Assembly: GCF_019216885.1 (NCBI RefSeq)
Contig: NZ_JAAQRC020000001.1
Coordinates: 4,126,001 to 4,190,000 of the forward strand
Origin: Methylobacterium sp. SyP6R
GTDB taxonomy: Bacteria; Pseudomonadota; Alphaproteobacteria; Rhizobiales; Beijerinckiaceae
Length of the DNA: 64,000 bases
Direction of reading: 5' to 3'
The notes below the pieces were generated by a model. The model searched no databases, was not told the origin of the DNA, and saw only the letters and a program-made list of their open reading frames with translations. The stretch's first letter is position 1, and each line of letters opens with the position of its first letter. Shown here piece after piece: positions 17,330 to 26,498 of the stretch. A program made the translations under genes and the position numbers.

Positions 17330-18235
17330 ATGCCGACCCTCTCCCCCCTCTGGCGCAACGGCGCGCTCGCCCTCGGGCTCCTTCTGCCGGGAGCGGCACT
17401 CGCTCAAGCGCCCGCCCCCGCCGCGGCCCCTGCCGCCGCTCCGGCCCCCGCCCAGTCGCCCGACACCGTCGTCGCCAAGGTCAACGGCTCACCCATCACC
17501 GCCGGCGATCTCGCGGTGGCGGCCGACGATCCGGCCCTGTCGCTGCCCGGCGTCGACGAGGCGCAGAAGAAGGGTCTCCTCGTCGACTACATGGTCGACC
17601 TGAAGATCGGCGCCCAGGCAGCCGAGAAGGCCAAGATCGCCGACAACCCGGACTTCGTCCGCAAGCTCGCCTACTTCCGCGACAAGCTCCTCCTCGACGA
17701 GTACCTGGAGCGCGAGGCCAAGAAGGCGGTGACGCCGCAGGCCGAGCGGGCGCTCTACGACGAGACCGTCAAGGCGATGAAGCCCGAGGAGGAGGTGCAT
17801 GCCCGCCACATCCTCGTCGACAACGAGGCCGAGGCCAAGAAGATCGCCGCGCGCCTGAAGGCCGGCGAGGACTTCGCCAAGGTCGCGGCCGAGACCTCGA
17901 AGGATCCCGGGTCGAAAGCCGAGGGCGGCGATCTCGGCTGGTTCACCAAGGAGCGGATGGTCGCGCCCTTCGCCGACGCGGCGTTCAAGATGGAGGCCGG
18001 CAAGATCTCCGACCCGGTCAAGACCCAGTTCGGCTGGCACGTCATCAAGGTCGAGGAGAAGCGCACCAAGCCGGTGCCGAGCTTCGACGAGATGAAGGAG
18101 CAGGTCGAGGCCTATCTCACCCGCAAGACGCAGCAGGACCTGATCACCAAGCTGCGCGAGGGCGCGAAGATCGAGAAGACTGCGGCGGCCCCGGCCGCTC
18201 CGGCGACCGCGCCGAAAGCGGACGAGAAGAAGTAA
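17330..18235 (+). CDS. periplasmic parvulin-type peptidyl-prolyl isomerase
   Basis: A 301-residue SurA/PrsA-like foldase that catalyses cis-trans isomerisation at proline in exported proteins. Signal peptide at residues 1-25 (ALALGLLLPGAALAQA) followed by an Ala-Pro linker. An N-terminal chaperone-like segment (VVAKVNGSPITAGDL) is followed by the parvulin domain at about 155-250: EVHARHILVDNEAEAKKIAARLKAGEDFAKVA, then GGDLGWF and QFGWHVIKVEE. The C-terminal tail is Ala/Pro/Lys-rich. ATG 17330 follows AAGGA at 7 nt. A T-tailed intrinsic terminator ends the unit at 18256-18289. The family is homologous to the plant-commensal and Brucella periplasmic PPIases. Confidence 0.92.
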   Translation: MPTLSPLWRNGALALGLLLPGAALAQAPAPAAAPAAAPAPAQSPDTVVAKVNGSPITAGDLAVAADDPALSLPGVDEAQKKGLLVDYMVDLKIGAQAAEKAKIADNPDFVRKLAYFRDKLLLDEYLEREAKKAVTPQAERALYDETVKAMKPEEEVHARHILVDNEAEAKKIAARLKAGEDFAKVAAETSKDPGSKAEGGDLGWFTKERMVAPFADAAFKMEAGKISDPVKTQFGWHVIKVEEKRTKPVPSFDEMKEQVEAYLTRKTQQDLITKLREGAKIEKTAAAPAAPATAPKADEKK

Positions 18236-18255
18236 GACCCGACTTCGGTCGACGG

Positions 18256-18289
18256 AAAGCCCCGGGGAGCACGGCTTCCGGGGCTTTTT
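18256..18289 (+). terminator. Rho-independent terminator
   Basis: AAAGCCCCGG and CCGGGGCTTT form a 10-bp stem with a 12-nt loop, immediately followed by a run of T residues. It lies 20 nt after the PPIase stop codon. Confidence 0.85.
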
Positions 18290-18340
18290 GCCGGGGAACG
18301 CGGTACACGACACTGGTCTGAAGTCTGCCGGCTATCGGGC

Positions 18341-18381
18341 TCTCACAGCCGCGACCTCAGGATGAGGTCGCGGCTGTGAGA
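18341..18381. repeat. short palindromic element, CTCAGGATGAGG family
   Basis: Perfect 19-bp inverted repeat with a 3-nt centre. The core ACCTCAGGATGAGGT also forms the ends of the larger elements at 20368-20547 and 26499-26623. It lies between the PPIase terminator and the convergent acyl-CoA ligase gene. The rest of the 18290-18477 gap shows no gene. Confidence 0.75.
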
Positions 18382-18477
18382 GGCGATCGCTGCGGATTCC
18401 GCGGGCCGACACGACGCGGACGGGACCTGCATCGTTGAGAACGATCACAAGATAAAATCTGCAACTTTCTTCCAAGA

Positions 18478-20202
18478 TCAAAACAACTTCTTCAACTCTC
18501 CCTTCAAGATCTTGCCGCTCGGGTTGCGCGGCAGAATCTCGTCGTGGAGCAGGATGCGCACCGGTACCTTGAAGGCGGCCAGCCGCGCGGCCACGAAGGC
18601 GCGCAAGTCCGCCTCGTTGGCTTCCGCACCGCGGGCGATCGCCACCACGGCGCCGGGCTCCTCGCCCAGCGTCGGGTGGGGGATGCCGACGACGGCGGCG
18701 TCGACCACCGCCGGGTGATCGTAGAGGACGCCCTCGACCTCGGCGCAGTAGATGTTCTCGCCGCCGCGGATCAGCATGTCCTTGGCCCGGTCGACGATGG
18801 TGATGAAGCCCTCCTCGTCGATCCGCGCGAGGTCGCCGGTGCGCAGCCAGCCGTCGCGAAACACCGTCGCGTCGGCGTCGGGCCGGTTCCAGTAGCCGGC
18901 GACCACGATCGGGCCCTTGACCCATAATTCCCCGACCTCGCCGGACGGCAGCGGGTTCTCCTCCGGGTCTCTCACCTCCGCTTCGCAGATCGGCAGGGGC
19001 GGGCCGCAGCTCTCGGGGCGGTGGACGTAATCCTCGCTCTGGTGGTGGGTGAAGGTGGCGGTGGTCTCGGTCATGCCCCAGCCGGTCGCCGGCTGGGCGT
19101 TCGGGAAGGCGGCACGCAGGCGGCGCACCAGGTCGGCCGGGGCCGGGGCGCCACCGTAGCTGATCGTCTCCAGGGACGAGAGGTCGTGGGTGCCGGCCGC
19201 CATCCCGTCGAGGAGCTGGAACGCGATCGTCGGCACGCCGCCGGCGCTGGTGCAGCGCTCGCGCTCGATCAAGGCCATCGCGCGGGCGAGGTCCCAGCGC
19301 CGCATCATCACCAGGCGCCCGCCGCGGAAGAGGTTCGGCACCAGGGTGGCGAAGCAGCCGGTGACGTGGAAGAGCGGGATCGAGAGCAGGCCCACCTTCT
19401 GGGGCGCCGACGGGTCCGGTGCCGGGACCGGCTCGCCCCGGCGCAGGAAGGCGCGGGCGGCCGAGAACGGATGCGCCATCACGTTGCTGGCGCCGGCCCG
19501 GTGGGTGCCGATCGCTCCCTTCGAGCGGCCGGTGGTGCCGGAGGTGTAGAACAGGGTGGCGACGTCCTCCGGACCGATCGGCAGGTCGGGGATCCGGCCC
19601 TCCGGCAGCTTGGCCCAGTCCGCGATCGGGCCGATGAGGTCGGTCAGGCTCTCGGTGCCGACGGCGGCCGGCGCGCGGGCGATCAGCACCCGCTTGAGGG
19701 CCGGATAGCCGTCGCGGCGCTCGATGATGCGGGCCCAGCGTTCCTCGTCGACGATGGCGACGCAGGCACCGGAATCGATGAAGCCGTGATCGAGCTCCGG
19801 GCCAGTCCACCAGGCGTTCAGCGGCGTCGCGATGGCCCCGGTGAGGAGCGCCGCGAAGAACGCCACCGGCCATTCCGGCAGGTTGCGCATCGCGATCGCC
19901 ACCCGGTCCCCGGGGCGGACGCCGCCGCGGATCAGGTCGTCGGCCAGCGCCAGGGTGGCGCGGCCGAACGCCTCGAAGCTCGCCCGCTCGTCCTCGTAGA
20001 CTAGGAAGGTCTTGTCCCCGTGCGCGCGTCCGGCGAGGAACACGTCGCGCAGGGTGAGCGGCGCGTTGGCCCAGATCCGGGTCGGCACGCCGCGGATCGC
20101 GATCTCCCTCACCGCGAAGGGCGAGCCCGGCGCGGTCAGGCGCGCATTCACCTCGGCAAGCGAGAGGGCGGGCCAGGACGGGGCAATCGTCTGCTCGGTC
20201 AT
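18478..20202 (-). CDS. acyl-CoA ligase (AMP-forming), PimA-like
   Basis: A 574-residue ANL-superfamily enzyme that activates a carboxylic acid to its CoA thioester through an acyl-adenylate. Visible motifs: ATP loop LFYTSGTTGRSKG, the GWGMTETTA A5 block, the RDGWLRTGDLARIDEEGFITIVDRAKDMLIRGGENIY hinge region, and the catalytic Lys in PRNPSGKILKGELKK. The substrate cannot be read directly. The context (SDR, then divergent thiolase, FadB-type protein and two acyl-CoA dehydrogenases) matches pim operons for pimelate and other dicarboxylates, so I propose a dicarboxylate or medium-chain ligase. Its upstream region at 20254-20359 is strongly structured. Confidence 0.9.
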   Translation of the reverse strand: MTEQTIAPSWPALSLAEVNARLTAPGSPFAVREIAIRGVPTRIWANAPLTLRDVFLAGRAHGDKTFLVYEDERASFEAFGRATLALADDLIRGGVRPGDRVAIAMRNLPEWPVAFFAALLTGAIATPLNAWWTGPELDHGFIDSGACVAIVDEERWARIIERRDGYPALKRVLIARAPAAVGTESLTDLIGPIADWAKLPEGRIPDLPIGPEDVATLFYTSGTTGRSKGAIGTHRAGASNVMAHPFSAARAFLRRGEPVPAPDPSAPQKVGLLSIPLFHVTGCFATLVPNLFRGGRLVMMRRWDLARAMALIERERCTSAGGVPTIAFQLLDGMAAGTHDLSSLETISYGGAPAPADLVRRLRAAFPNAQPATGWGMTETTATFTHHQSEDYVHRPESCGPPLPICEAEVRDPEENPLPSGEVGELWVKGPIVVAGYWNRPDADATVFRDGWLRTGDLARIDEEGFITIVDRAKDMLIRGGENIYCAEVEGVLYDHPAVVDAAVVGIPHPTLGEEPGAVVAIARGAEANEADLRAFVAARLAAFKVPVRILLHDEILPRNPSGKILKGELKKLF

Positions 20203-20253
20203 CGGCGGGCTCGTGACTGGCGGCTCGCTGGGAGCCTGTTTGGCTTGGATGTT

Positions 20254-20359
20254 CTAAGCAGACTTGCGTTGGCAGGCCAACGCTTCGTCCGCTTAGATCC
20301 TTGTTTTATCGCAGATTTTTTCCGCAAAACCGGCGGCCACTTTTGCGAAATCTGCTTAG
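20254..20359. promoter_or_regulatory. structured leader/promoter of the acyl-CoA ligase gene
   Basis: CTAAGCAGA (20254-20262) is exactly mirrored by TCTGCTTAG (20351-20359). Between them lie a hairpin GCGTTGG-CAGG-CCAACGC (20266-20283) and an AT-rich inverted repeat (GCAGATTT.. / ..AAATCTGC, 20311-20355). The position just upstream of the minus-strand ligase gene suggests an operator or a folded leader. Confidence 0.4.
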
Positions 20360-20367
20360 CCTCTTGC

Positions 20368-20547
20368 TCCCACCCGCGACCTCATCCTGAGGTGCTGGCG
20401 ATCGAAGATCGCATTCGACCGCAGTGAGCCTCGAAGGAGGGCTCCAGAGAGCGCGGAGAGTTCTGGATCCCTACTTAGAGATCGGTCGATCTCCGATCGA
20501 GTGCGATCTCTGATCGCCAACACCTCAGGATGAGGTCGCGGGTGGGA
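20368..20547. repeat. long palindromic intergenic element, CTCATCCTGAGG family
   Basis: 180-nt element with perfect 27-bp terminal inverted repeats (20368-20394 and 20521-20547). The inverted match continues inward with a few mismatches for about 20 more bases (TGGCGATC on both arms). The centre contains CCTCGAAGGAGGGCTCCAG, also present in the 26499-26623 copy, but here its mirrored half is degraded. It fills most of the 20203-20596 gap between two minus-strand genes. Confidence 0.8.
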
Positions 20548-20596
20548 TGGAAAGGCATGACGGATGGCGACGTGACGGGGTGGGCTGTGCGCCCGG

Positions 20597-21370
20597 TCAG
20601 GTGATCGTCTGGCCGCCGTCGATCACGATGCTCTGGCCGGTCATGAAGGCGCCGGCCGGGCTCGCGAGGAAGACCGCGGCGCCTGCGATCTCGTCGGGCT
20701 GGCCGATGCGGGCGAGCGGCGTGCGCGCCGTGTAGGCGGCCCGCGACGTGGGGTCCTCCCACAGGGCGCGGGCGAAGTCGGTCTGGATCAGGCCCGGGGC
20801 GATGCAGTTGACCCGCACGTTGTGCGGTCCGAGCTCCACCGCGAGGTTGCGGGCGAGCTGGAAATCGGCCGCCTTCGAGACGTTGTAGGCGCCGATCACG
20901 CCCGAGCCCTTCAGGCCGCCGACCGACGAGACCAGGATGACCGACCCGTCCCGACGCTCGATCATGCCGGGGGCGCAGAACCCGATCAGCCAGTGGCTGG
21001 CGATCACGTTGTTGTCGAGGATCTTGCGGAACTGGTCGTCCGAGATGCCGCTCATTGGCCCGTAATAGGGATTCGAGGCGGCGTTGCAGACCAGCGTGTC
21101 GATGCGGCCGAAGCGGTCCTCGGTGCCCTTCGCCAGGCGCTCCAGGTCGCTCTTCGACGAGATGCTGGCGGCGATCACATGAGCCCGTTCCGCGCCGTGG
21201 CGGGCATTGATCGCCTCGGCCACCGGCGCGCAGGCCTCCGCCTTGCGCGAGGAAATCACCACCTTGGCGCCGTGCTCGGCCAGGCGCTCGGCGATGGCGC
21301 GGCCGATGCCGCGGGACGAGCCGGTGACGATGGCGACGCGGCCGGTGAGATCGAAGAGCGGCGTCTGCAT
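20597..21370 (-). CDS. SDR family NAD(P)-dependent oxidoreductase
   Basis: A 257-residue classical short-chain dehydrogenase. The cofactor motif TGSSRGIG lies at residues 16-23, NAAS at about 97-100, catalytic Ser at 148/149 (VSSVGG), and Tyr162-Lys166 in YNVSK. The C-terminal PDEIAGAAVFLASPAGAFMTGQSIVIDGG is typical of 3-ketoacyl/3-hydroxyacyl reductases. ATG 21370 follows GGGAGGA. The gene is divergent from the thiolase, with the 20-bp dyad at 21450-21469 between them, and is in line with the acyl-CoA ligase, so it probably reduces or oxidises an intermediate of the same pathway. Specific substrate unknown. Confidence 0.93.
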   Translation of the reverse strand: MQTPLFDLTGRVAIVTGSSRGIGRAIAERLAEHGAKVVISSRKAEACAPVAEAINARHGAERAHVIAASISSKSDLERLAKGTEDRFGRIDTLVCNAASNPYYGPMSGISDDQFRKILDNNVIASHWLIGFCAPGMIERRDGSVILVSSVGGLKGSGVIGAYNVSKAADFQLARNLAVELGPHNVRVNCIAPGLIQTDFARALWEDPTSRAAYTARTPLARIGQPDEIAGAAVFLASPAGAFMTGQSIVIDGGQTIT

Positions 21371-21449
21371 GGGGGCGTCCTCCCGCGGGGCCTTCTCAAA
21401 CAGGCCTTGCTTTTGCGGCGAGCTTAGCCCCGTATGGCGATTAAGCAAG

Positions 21450-21469
21450 CCGTGTTTTCGAAAACGCGG
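21450..21469. promoter_or_regulatory. candidate operator between SDR and thiolase genes
   Basis: 20-bp near-palindrome centred on GTTTTCGAAAAC, with a single mismatched pair in ten. It lies midway in the 237-nt divergent gap and is flanked at a distance by CTTGCTT (21406-21412) and AAGCAAG (21443-21449). No regulator gene is adjacent. Confidence 0.45.
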
Positions 21470-21607
21470 CCGTAGCGAGGGCGGAACCGAGAGCAATTCC
21501 CTCGCTCCGGCCCAGAGTCCGGGGGCTTGCGGCTCCATACCCAATCCCCGATAATACGGCAAAACCCGTCCTCCGTAGCGGTGGGCGGCATCGGAGGAGA
21601 CCACCAG

Positions 21608-22810
21608 ATGCGGGAAGCCGTCATCGTCGCCACCGCGCGCACCCCCATCGGCAAGGCCTACCGGGGCGCCTTCAACGACACGCAAGGGCAGGCGCTCGGC
21701 GGACACGCCATCGCGCATGCCGTGAAGCGCGCCGGCATCGACCCGGCCGAGATCGGCGACGTGGTGATGGGCGCAGCCCTCCAGCAGGGCTCGACCGGCG
21801 GCAACATCGCCCGTCAGGCGGCCTTGCGTGCCGGGCTGCCCGAGACGGTGGCCGGCATGAGCCTCGACCGGCAATGCGCGTCGGGCCTGATGGCGATCGC
21901 CACGGCGGCCAAGGAAATCATCACCGACGGGCTCGACGTCGCGGTCGGCGGCGGTCTCGAATCGATCTCGCTGGTGCAGAACGACAAGGTCAACCGGTTC
22001 CGGGCCCAGGATCCGTGGCTCGTCGAGCACGTGCCGGCGATCTACATGACGATGATCGAGACCGCCGAGAACGTGGCGGCGCGCTACGGCATCAGCCGCG
22101 AGGCGCAGGATTCTTATGCCCTGCAATCGCAGCAGCGCACGGCCCGGGCGCAAGCCGAGAATCGGTTCGCCGACGAGATCGTGCCGATGGCCGCCCGCAT
22201 GGCGGTCGTCGACAAGGCGACCGGCGCGGTGTCGCACAAGGACGTGACGCTCTCCCAGGACGAGGGCAACCGGCCCCAGACCAAGCTCGAGGACCTCCAG
22301 GGCCTCAAGCCCGTGTTCAAGGACGGCCAGCGGATCAAGGAAGGCCGGTTCATCACCGCCGGCAATGCCAGCCAGCTCTCGGACGGGGCGGCGGCGGTCG
22401 TGCTGATGGAGGCGCGCGAGGCCGAGCGCCGGGGTGTGACGCCGCTCGGTGCCTATCGCGGCATGGCGGTCGCCGGCTGCAACCCGGACGAGATGGGCAT
22501 CGGCCCGGTCTTCGCGGTGCCCAAGCTCCTCAAGCAGCACGGATTGAGGGTCGAGGACATCGATCTCTGGGAGCTGAACGAGGCCTTCGCCAGCCAGGTG
22601 CTCTATTGCCGCGATAAACTCGGCATCCCGGACGAGCGCCTGAACGTCAATGGCGGTGCGATCTCGATCGGGCATCCCTACGGCATGTCGGGGGCAAGGA
22701 TGACCGGGCACATCCTGCTGGAAGGACGGCGCCGCGGCGCCAAGTACGGGGTGGTGACGATGTGCGTCGGCGGCGGCATGGGCGCCGCGGGCCTGTTCGA
22801 GATCTACTGA
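21608..22810 (+). CDS. thiolase (acetyl-CoA C-acyltransferase), PimB-like
   Basis: A 400-residue type II thiolase that cleaves 3-ketoacyl-CoA with CoA to release acetyl-CoA, or condenses acyl-CoAs. The catalytic nucleophile Cys90 is in RQCASGLM, His356 in [16 protein letters not shown], and Cys386 in [14 protein letters not shown], so all three active-site residues are present. ATG 21608 follows GGAGGAGA; the frame is open upstream but lacks family sequence. Spacing to the FadB-type gene is 76 nt on the same strand, consistent with a beta-oxidation operon. The pim-type context suggests dicarboxyl-CoA or medium-chain substrates (inference). Confidence 0.95.
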   Translation: MREAVIVATARTPIGKAYRGAFNDTQGQALGGHAIAHAVKRAGIDPAEIGDVVMGAALQQGSTGGNIARQAALRAGLPETVAGMSLDRQCASGLMAIATAAKEIITDGLDVAVGGGLESISLVQNDKVNRFRAQDPWLVEHVPAIYMTMIETAENVAARYGISREAQDSYALQSQQRTARAQAENRFADEIVPMAARMAVVDKATGAVSHKDVTLSQDEGNRPQTKLEDLQGLKPVFKDGQRIKEGRFITAGNASQLSDGAAAVVLMEAREAERRGVTPLGAYRGMAVAGCNPDEMGIGPVFAVPKLLKQHGLRVEDIDLWELNEAFASQVLYCRDKLGIPDERLNVNGGAISIGHPYGMSGARMTGHILLEGRRRGAKYGVVTMCVGGGMGAAGLFEIY

Positions 22811-22886
22811 TCCTGCCACATTCCGGCTCGTGACGGCGCCCGGCAAGAGGCGCCCGGAGGAAGCCGGCAGAGGGATTTTTTGGGAT

Positions 22887-24992
22887 ATGGCGCAAGATTC
22901 CAACGCCCAAGGTACGCCGACCAACGACAACGTCGTGTCGACCTCCCGCGAGGGCGCGGTCGCGGTACTGACGCTGCAATCCGGCCCGGTCAACGCGCTC
23001 GGCACCGCGCTCCGCCAGGGCATCCTGGCGGCGGTGGACGCCGCGGAGGCCGATCCCGCCGTCAAGGCGATCGTGCTGATCGGCGGTGGCCGGATGTTCT
23101 CGGCCGGGGCCGACATCACCGAGTTCGGCAAGCCGCAAAGCGGCATCAGCCTGCCCGACCTCCTCAACCGCATCGAGGCGGCGAGCAAACCCGTCGTCGC
23201 GGCGATCCACGGCAACGCGCTGGGCGGTGGCTTGGAGACGGCGCTCGCCTGCCATTACCGGGTGGCTTTGCCGAGCGCCAAGGTCGGCCTGCCCGAGGTC
23301 AAGCTCGGCATCCTGCCGGGTGCGGGCGGCACCCAGCGCCTGCCGCGGGTGGTGGGCCCGCGCAAGGCGCTCGAGGTGATCGTCGGCGGCTCGCCGATCG
23401 GCGCCAAGGCGGCGGCCGCGATGGGGCTGATCGACGAACTGGCCCCGGAGGACGGGCTTCGCGCCCACGCGGTCGCCTTTGCCGAGCGGGTGGTGGCGGA
23501 AGGCCGGCCGCTCCTGAAGATCCGCGACCGCGACGACAAGATCGCGGACGGGCGCGACAATCCCGGCCTGTTCGCGGAATTCCGCGAGGAGAATGCCCGC
23601 AAGACCCGTGGCTTCGAGGCGCCCGCGGCCTGCATCGCCTGCATCGAGGCCGCCTGCCGGCTGCCCTTCGACGAGGGTCTGGCTTTCGAGCGCGCAGAGT
23701 TCCAGAAACTCGTCTCCGGCACCCAGTCGGCGGCGCAGCGCTACGTGTTCTTCGCCGAGCGCCAGACCGCCAAGATCCCGGACGTGCCGGACGACACGCC
23801 CGCCCGCCCCATCGCCCGCGTCGGCGTGATCGGCGCCGGCACGATGGGCGGCGGCATATCGATGAATTTCCTGAACGCCGGCATCCCGGTGACGATCGTC
23901 GAGACGAAGCGCGAGGCGCTGGATCGCGGCCTCAAGACCATCCGCACCAACTACGAGAACACGGCCAAGAAGGGCCGGTTGAAGCCGGAGGACGTCGAGA
24001 CCCGGATGGGCCTCCTCACCGACACCCTGGAGCTGGAAAAGCTCGCCGAGTGCGACCTCATCATCGAGGCCGTGTTCGAGGATATGGGCATCAAGAAGGA
24101 AATTTTTTCCAAGCTCGACACCATCGCCAAGCCCGGTGCGATCCTGGCCTCCAACACCTCCTATCTCGATATCGACGCCATCGCGGCGATGACCAGCCGG
24201 CCGGCCGACGTGATCGGCATGCACTTCTTCTCGCCGGCCAACGTCATGCGCCTGCTGGAAGTCGTGCGCGGTGAGAAGACCGCCAAGGACGTCGTCGCCA
24301 CGGCGATGCAGATCGGCCGCAAGATCGGCAAGATCTCGGTCCTCGTCGGCGTCTGCCACGGCTTCGTCGGCAACCGGATGCTGGCCGAGCGCCAGCGCGA
24401 GGCCAACCGGCTGATCCTCGAGGGCGTCACCCCCTGGGACGTCGACCGGGTGATCTACGAGTTCGGCCTGCCGATGGGCCCGTTCACGATGAGCGACCTC
24501 GCCGGCCTCGACATCGGCTGGAGCCGGGAGACCAACAAGTCGCAGAGCGTCCGCGACCTCCTCTGCGAGCAGGATCGCCGCGGCCAGAAGACGAGCGCCG
24601 GCTTCTACGACTACGACGCCAAGCGCAAGGCGACGCCCTCGAAGGTCACCGAGGAGATCATCGCGAAGGTGGCCGAGCGCCAGGGCGTCGAGCGCCGGGA
24701 TGCCACCGACCAGGAGATCCTGGAGCGCACCCTCTACCCGATGGTCAACGAGGGCGCGAAGATCCTCGAAGAGGGCAAGGCGATCCGGGCCTCCGACATC
24801 GATATCGTGTGGATCAACGGCTACGGCTGGCCGGTCTATCGCGGCGGCCCGATGTTCTGGGCCGACACGATCGGGTTGCCGAAGGTCCTGGAGCGCCTGC
24901 GCGCCTACCAGGCCGAGTACGGCGACGCGTTCAAGCCGTCGGCGTTGCTGGAGCGGCTGGCGGCCGAGGGCAAGGGCTTCAAGGATCTGTAA
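22887..24992 (+). CDS. bifunctional enoyl-CoA hydratase/3-hydroxyacyl-CoA dehydrogenase, PimF/FadJ-like
   Basis: A 701-residue fusion carrying two consecutive beta-oxidation steps. The N-terminal crotonase domain (about 15-200) has the oxyanion-hole segments [16 protein letters not shown] and [17 protein letters not shown], plus the catalytic Glu region [21 protein letters not shown]. The NAD-binding domain starts near 310 with [13 protein letters not shown] and contains [18 protein letters not shown]. Two C-terminal 3HCDH domains follow ([24 protein letters not shown]). ATG 22887 is chosen over GTG 22830 because the extra residues are not conserved. It follows the thiolase gene and precedes the acyl-CoA dehydrogenase pair, after a 247-nt gap mostly occupied by a repeat. 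Confidence 0.94.
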   Translation: MAQDSNAQGTPTNDNVVSTSREGAVAVLTLQSGPVNALGTALRQGILAAVDAAEADPAVKAIVLIGGGRMFSAGADITEFGKPQSGISLPDLLNRIEAASKPVVAAIHGNALGGGLETALACHYRVALPSAKVGLPEVKLGILPGAGGTQRLPRVVGPRKALEVIVGGSPIGAKAAAAMGLIDELAPEDGLRAHAVAFAERVVAEGRPLLKIRDRDDKIADGRDNPGLFAEFREENARKTRGFEAPAACIACIEAACRLPFDEGLAFERAEFQKLVSGTQSAAQRYVFFAERQTAKIPDVPDDTPARPIARVGVIGAGTMGGGISMNFLNAGIPVTIVETKREALDRGLKTIRTNYENTAKKGRLKPEDVETRMGLLTDTLELEKLAECDLIIEAVFEDMGIKKEIFSKLDTIAKPGAILASNTSYLDIDAIAAMTSRPADVIGMHFFSPANVMRLLEVVRGEKTAKDVVATAMQIGRKIGKISVLVGVCHGFVGNRMLAERQREANRLILEGVTPWDVDRVIYEFGLPMGPFTMSDLAGLDIGWSRETNKSQSVRDLLCEQDRRGQKTSAGFYDYDAKRKATPSKVTEEIIAKVAERQGVERRDATDQEILERTLYPMVNEGAKILEEGKAIRASDIDIVWINGYGWPVYRGGPMFWADTIGLPKVLERLRAYQAEYGDAFKPSALLERLAAEGKGFKDL

Positions 24993-25012
24993 GGCGCGAC
25001 GCGCGTGAGCAT

Positions 25013-25190
25013 GAACCCTCCCCCCTCTGCGGGGGAGGGTGCTCGGCGGAGCCGGGCGGGAGAGGGGGACGCCGCTTCCGGATCAGACTGAACCGTTCTG
25101 AAGGGCGCCAAGTCTTGCAGCGTCGCGCTGCCCCTCTCCCGGCCCCTGCTCACGCAGGGTCCACCCTCCCCCGCAGAGGGGGGAGGGTTC
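25013..25190. repeat. inverted-repeat element, CCCTCCCCCGCAGAGG family
   Basis: 178-nt element with perfect 29-bp terminal inverted repeats (25013-25041 and 25162-25190). Next to the arms are GGCGGAGCCGGGCGGGAGAGG on one side and its approximate mirror CCCCTCTCCCGGCCCC on the other. A second copy is at 56644-56819. It sits inside the beta-oxidation operon between the FadB-type gene and the first acyl-CoA dehydrogenase gene, which could attenuate or stabilise the mRNA. Confidence 0.8.
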
Positions 25191-25239
25191 GGCGTCGAGC
25201 CGACCTCTTCAAGACAACAAATCATCCAGGAGGCACCCC

Positions 25240-26448
25240 ATGGATCTTCGCTTCACCCCCGAGGAGCGCGCCTTCCGCCAGGAAGTCCGCACCTTCTTCC
25301 AAGAGAACCTGCCGCAGGAGATCCGCCAGAAGCTGATCGACGGCCGTCATCCGTCGAAGGACGACATCGTCACCTGGCAGAAGATCCTCAACAAGAAGGG
25401 CTGGGCGGTGCCGAACTGGCCCGTCGAGTGGGGCGGCACCGGCTGGGATCCGGTGCGCCAGTACATCTTCCTCGACGAGCTGCAGAGCTTCCCGGCCCCG
25501 TCGCCGCTGCAATTCGGCGTCTACATGGTCGGGCCGGTGATCGCGCAGTTCGGCAACGAGGCGCAGAAGAAGCACTTCCTGCCGCGCATCGCCAACATCG
25601 ACGACTGGTGGTGCCAGGGCTTCTCGGAGCCGGGCTCGGGCTCCGACCTCGCCTCGCTCAAGACCAAGGCGGTGCGTGAGGGCGACCACTACATCGTCAA
25701 CGGCCAGAAGACCTGGACCACGCTCGGCCAGTATGCCGACTGGATCTTCTGCCTGGTGCGCACCGACGCCACCGTAAAGAAGCAGGAGGGCATCAGCTTC
25801 CTCCTCATCGACATGAAGACGCCGGGCATCACCGTGCGGCCGATCCAGACCATCGACGGCGGGCACGAGGTCAACGAGGTCTTCTTCGACGACGTGAAGG
25901 TGCCGGTCGAAAATCTGGTCGGCCAGGAGAACAAGGGCTGGGACTACGCCAAGTTCCTGCTCGGCAACGAGCGTACCAACATCGCCCGGGTCGGCGTCTC
26001 GAAGCAGCGCATCCGGCGCCTGAAGGAGCTGGCGGCGATCGAGCGCGTCGGCGACACGCCGATCCTGGAGAATCCGCGCTTCCGCGAGAAGCTGGCGGCG
26101 CTCGAGATCGAGCTGAAGGCGCTGGAGATGACCCAGCTGCGGGTGGTGGCGGCCGAGCGCACCCGCGAGAAGGGGAAGCCCGACCCGGCCTCCTCGATCC
26201 TCAAGATCAAGGGCTCGGAGATCCAGCAGGCGACGACCGAGCTGCTGCTCGAGGTCGTGGGCCCCTACGCCCTGCCTTACGCCGCCGAGGACGAGGGCGA
26301 CGACCACTTGAGCAACGAGCCGCCGGTCGGCCCCGACTGGGCGGGGCCGGCCGCGCCGACCTACTTCAATTGGCGCAAGATCTCGATCTACGGCGGCTCG
26401 AACGAGATCCAGAAGAACATCATCGCGAAGGCGATTTTGGGCCTATGA
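25240..26448 (+). CDS. acyl-CoA dehydrogenase, large subunit (PimC-like)
   Basis: A 402-residue FAD enzyme that introduces the alpha-beta double bond into acyl-CoA and passes electrons to ETF. Order: N-terminal helical domain (MDLRFTPEERAFRQEVRTFF), central beta domain with CQGFSEPGSGSDLASLKTKA (flavin/acyl binding) and GQKTWTT, and a C-terminal helical domain ending YGGSNEIQKNIIAKAILG, the standard adenine-binding motif. ATG 25240 follows GGAGG. It pairs with a second, more divergent acyl-CoA dehydrogenase gene 233 nt downstream; such large/small pairs form heteromeric enzymes, as described for PimCD. Confidence 0.94.
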   Translation: MDLRFTPEERAFRQEVRTFFQENLPQEIRQKLIDGRHPSKDDIVTWQKILNKKGWAVPNWPVEWGGTGWDPVRQYIFLDELQSFPAPSPLQFGVYMVGPVIAQFGNEAQKKHFLPRIANIDDWWCQGFSEPGSGSDLASLKTKAVREGDHYIVNGQKTWTTLGQYADWIFCLVRTDATVKKQEGISFLLIDMKTPGITVRPIQTIDGGHEVNEVFFDDVKVPVENLVGQENKGWDYAKFLLGNERTNIARVGVSKQRIRRLKELAAIERVGDTPILENPRFREKLAALEIELKALEMTQLRVVAAERTREKGKPDPASSILKIKGSEIQQATTELLLEVVGPYALPYAAEDEGDDHLSNEPPVGPDWAGPAAPTYFNWRKISIYGGSNEIQKNIIAKAILGL

Positions 26449-26498
26449 GGATAGGGGAGGGTTGGGCTGGAAAGTAGCCACCCGACCCTTCCTCCCCT

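Noticed and set aside
20597..23215. Extended 872-codon minus-strand reading of the SDR gene into the thiolase region
   Set aside because: The SDR fold begins at ATG 21370 with a good ribosome site; upstream residues are antisense to the thiolase gene.
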